Source: Fomitopsis serialis
Taxonomy: Eukaryota; Basidiomycota; Agaricomycetes; Polyporales; Fomitopsidaceae
Reading direction: 5' to 3'
Length of the DNA stretch: 64,000 nt
Assembly (NCBI RefSeq): GCF_022376445.1
Contig: NW_025954968.1
Span: 124,001-188,000 of the forward strand
Below are positions 62,353-64,000 of the stretch, piece after piece. A program made the position numbers and the translations under genes. The notes beneath the pieces were generated by a model, which made no database searches, had not been told where the DNA came from, and saw only the letters and a program-made list of their open reading frames with translations. Positions within the stretch are counted from its first letter, which is position 1. Each line of letters begins with the position of its first letter.

Positions 62353-63874
62353 ATGAACGGCACTCACGCCGACCCAGAGGCTCTCCAAGATGGACAGGGC
62401 CACGCCACGATGCCTCTTCTCCGAGTAGAAATGCACGAACATTCCGGACGGTCGTACCATGTCACCCGCGCCATCCCGGCGGGCACGACCGTCCTGGAAG
62501 CGGAGACACCATACGCGTACACAATTTGGAAGCCGTTCCGAAACGAAGTCTGCGCGGAATGCTGGCGATACGACGGCGGACGGCGGAGCTTTCTGACGCG
62601 CCGGGACGACGAAGGCACCTCCGGGGACCTGGACGAGGAACCACGCGAAGGAGCCCGCGCGGGCAATCGAAAGACACATCGAGTGCTGGGCCGGGTTGTG
62701 GTTCTGCGATGCGAGTTGTCAGGGGTATTGGTTGCGAAGAGAAGGCAGGGAGACGGTAAGGCTGCTTTGCGTGCTGGAGGGAGCCCGCCGGCAGAAGGAG
62801 GTGGAAAAGGATAAGGACGGAGGTTTCAGGCTAGAAGACCTAGGGACAGATCTAACACGGGAAAACGTTGATCGAGCTTGGGACATGGTCGCACAGAAGG
62901 AGAGGTTGCCGAAAGAAGTGAGGAGATGGAGGAATCTCCAACTCGACCATTTCGAGACAGACATGGCGAGATATGTTCTCATCGCGCTCGTCCGTCGCTA
63001 TCGCGAAGTCTATGACCAGGAGGGCAGGCAGTCACAACAGCAGTTACATACAGACAAGGATGCAGCTAACAACACCTACGTAAGAAGGATCGCCAGTGCC
63101 GCAGTCCACTTCGGAGGGGCGAGTTGGGACGACTTCACGGCTCTGCAGGTCAACGAGCTTCAGCATCTCAATACATATCCCGAAGTCCTAGAAAACCAGA
63201 TTAGGGTGTATCAAGCGTTGAAGGGTCGCTTTCCCACTAGTCACGTAAGGGCCTCGACATCAGAAGGACGCACTGTCGTCACAGACACAGGAGGGAACGG
63301 GGAGAGCCACAACTGCCAAGCGTCGCAAATCGGGCAGGGGGACAGTGGCGGCTTCCGAGACTTTGGAAGCCTGATCACTGTCGACAATGTCCGGAGGGCC
63401 TTCAGCGTCGATCCAGGCAATTCGTTCGGGATCTGGGAAACACCCTTGATGGATGAGAGTGAACTCATGGGATTTGCGGTGTATCCGAAACCGTCATTCT
63501 TTAACCATAGTGAGTATCTGCTATCGATCAGCCGGGTGGTCTGACGAGGTTTCACGCGAGAGGGATCATGTTTGGGCTCACCACCTTCCGTAGATTGTCT
63601 CCCTAACGTCGCCAAAGTCCGCAGGGGCCGTGCATTGGAATTTGTCACGACCCGAGCCATCGAGGCCGGGGAGGAGCTGTGTATCAGCTACGGGCACGTG
63701 GAGGGGATGGCATTGGAAGAACGGCAAAGGGAGTTGAGGGAAGGCTGGTTCTTCGAGTGCCGCTGTGGTCGGTGTGTAGCGGAGGCCGAGACGCACAATC
63801 GAAGGCAAACGAGTTGTATGGAAGGGGTTGACAATTACGTCCCGGACGTCCACTTCCCTGTAGTGCGCTGTTAG
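62353..63874 (+). CDS. MYND/SET-domain protein (SMYD-like)
   Basis: Probable protein-lysine methyltransferase. The start is at 62353. The SET head is YHVTRAIPAGTTVLEAETPY; the MYND finger interrupts it (VCAECWRYDG ... IECWAGLWFCDASCQGYW). A variable region follows, then SLITVDNVRRAFSVDPGNSF and FAVYPKPSFFNH. An intron joins this to NCLPNVAKVRRGRALEFV, giving the catalytic NHNCLPN; the next motif is EAGEELCISYGH, the post-SET tyrosine region, then FFECRCGRC cysteines. The reading shifts by one between SFLTRR (about 62.60 kb) and the second half of the MYND finger, with one base too many or two too few. The C-terminus near the window end (stop 63874) may be complete. Targets unknown. Confidence 0.78.
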
Positions 63875-64000
63875 GACGCCGTTGTCACAGCACAATGGGT
63901 TCCATTGTCTCGTTGCGAGAAACCACGTCCCGGAGACACGTACTTATACTAATGGCACATCAGTCCGCCCTTGGCACAATTGCATGGGCATAATGCTCAC
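63875..64000. other. window end, no feature
   Basis: 126 bases after the SET gene stop. Nothing recognised. Confidence 0.5.

Overview
The window is nuclear DNA of a filamentous basidiomycete, most likely an Agaricomycete (wood-rot or mushroom lineage). The signs are dense genes on both strands, many introns of about 45-75 bases with GT..AG ends, short intergenic gaps, divergent promoters of 300-500 bases, and proteins of basidiomycete type: a Zn2Cys6 factor with a shredded zinc cluster, F-box/LRR proteins, a PQ-loop protein and a Kei1 subunit. No rRNA, tRNA, CRISPR, plasmid or intact transposon signature was seen.

Layout. 1-1044: AT-rich, a possible F-box tail. 1045-2136 (-): phosphomannomutase SEC53. 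2483-4732 (-): VMS1. 4733-6182: divergent promoter with a head-to-head 12-base repeat and an MluI cell-cycle box. 6183-10658 (+): DNA polymerase delta POL3. 10909-12633 (-): BFR2. 13329-16186 (+): AT-hook acidic nuclear protein resembling Ifh1/Crf1. 16680-18840 (+): SNX41/ATG20. 19521-20850 (-): F-box protein. 21400-22840 (-): coiled-coil protein. 23329-26455 (-): CUE-like/CCCH/DUF1771/SMR protein. 28067-31471 (+): Zn2Cys6 transcription factor. 32577-34139 (-): F-box/LRR protein. 34939-38123 (+): MSC2 zinc transporter. 38502-39794 (-): RCD1/CNOT9. 40167-41616 (-): PH-domain coiled-coil protein. 42336-43435 (-): eIF4E type 2. 43760-44956 (+): KEI1. 45155-46535 (-): PQ-loop protein. 47410-49437 (+): MFS transporter. 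About 51.5-52.0 kb (-): a possible small DASH subunit Hsk3. 52300-53385 (+): SUR2. 53727-54973 (-): MAK16. 55301-56108 (+): mitochondrial DUF1640/CCDC90 protein. 56313-57049 (-): GUK1. 57475-59327 (+): YANK-type kinase. 60005-61882 (-): YEA4-like nucleotide-sugar transporter. 62353-63874 (+): MYND/SET protein.

Functional threads: ribosome production and surveillance (BFR2, MAK16, the Ifh1/Crf1-like protein, VMS1 and the CCCH-SMR protein), mRNA fate (RCD1, eIF4E2), sphingolipid synthesis (KEI1, SUR2), glycosylation precursors (SEC53, YEA4), zinc supply to the secretory pathway (MSC2) and genome replication (POL3, GUK1). These are unlinked housekeeping jobs, not one cluster. I see no secondary-metabolite, defence or mobile system.

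The strongest global signal is technical or evolutionary. About two dozen single-base reading-frame breaks lie inside otherwise conserved genes from about 15.9 kb onward. Nearly all are repaired by adding one copy of a base next to the break, mostly in short G/C runs. They look like base under-calling in the assembly rather than a field of pseudogenes, and each affected entry says where its break is. Coding coordinates below are genomic spans that include introns.
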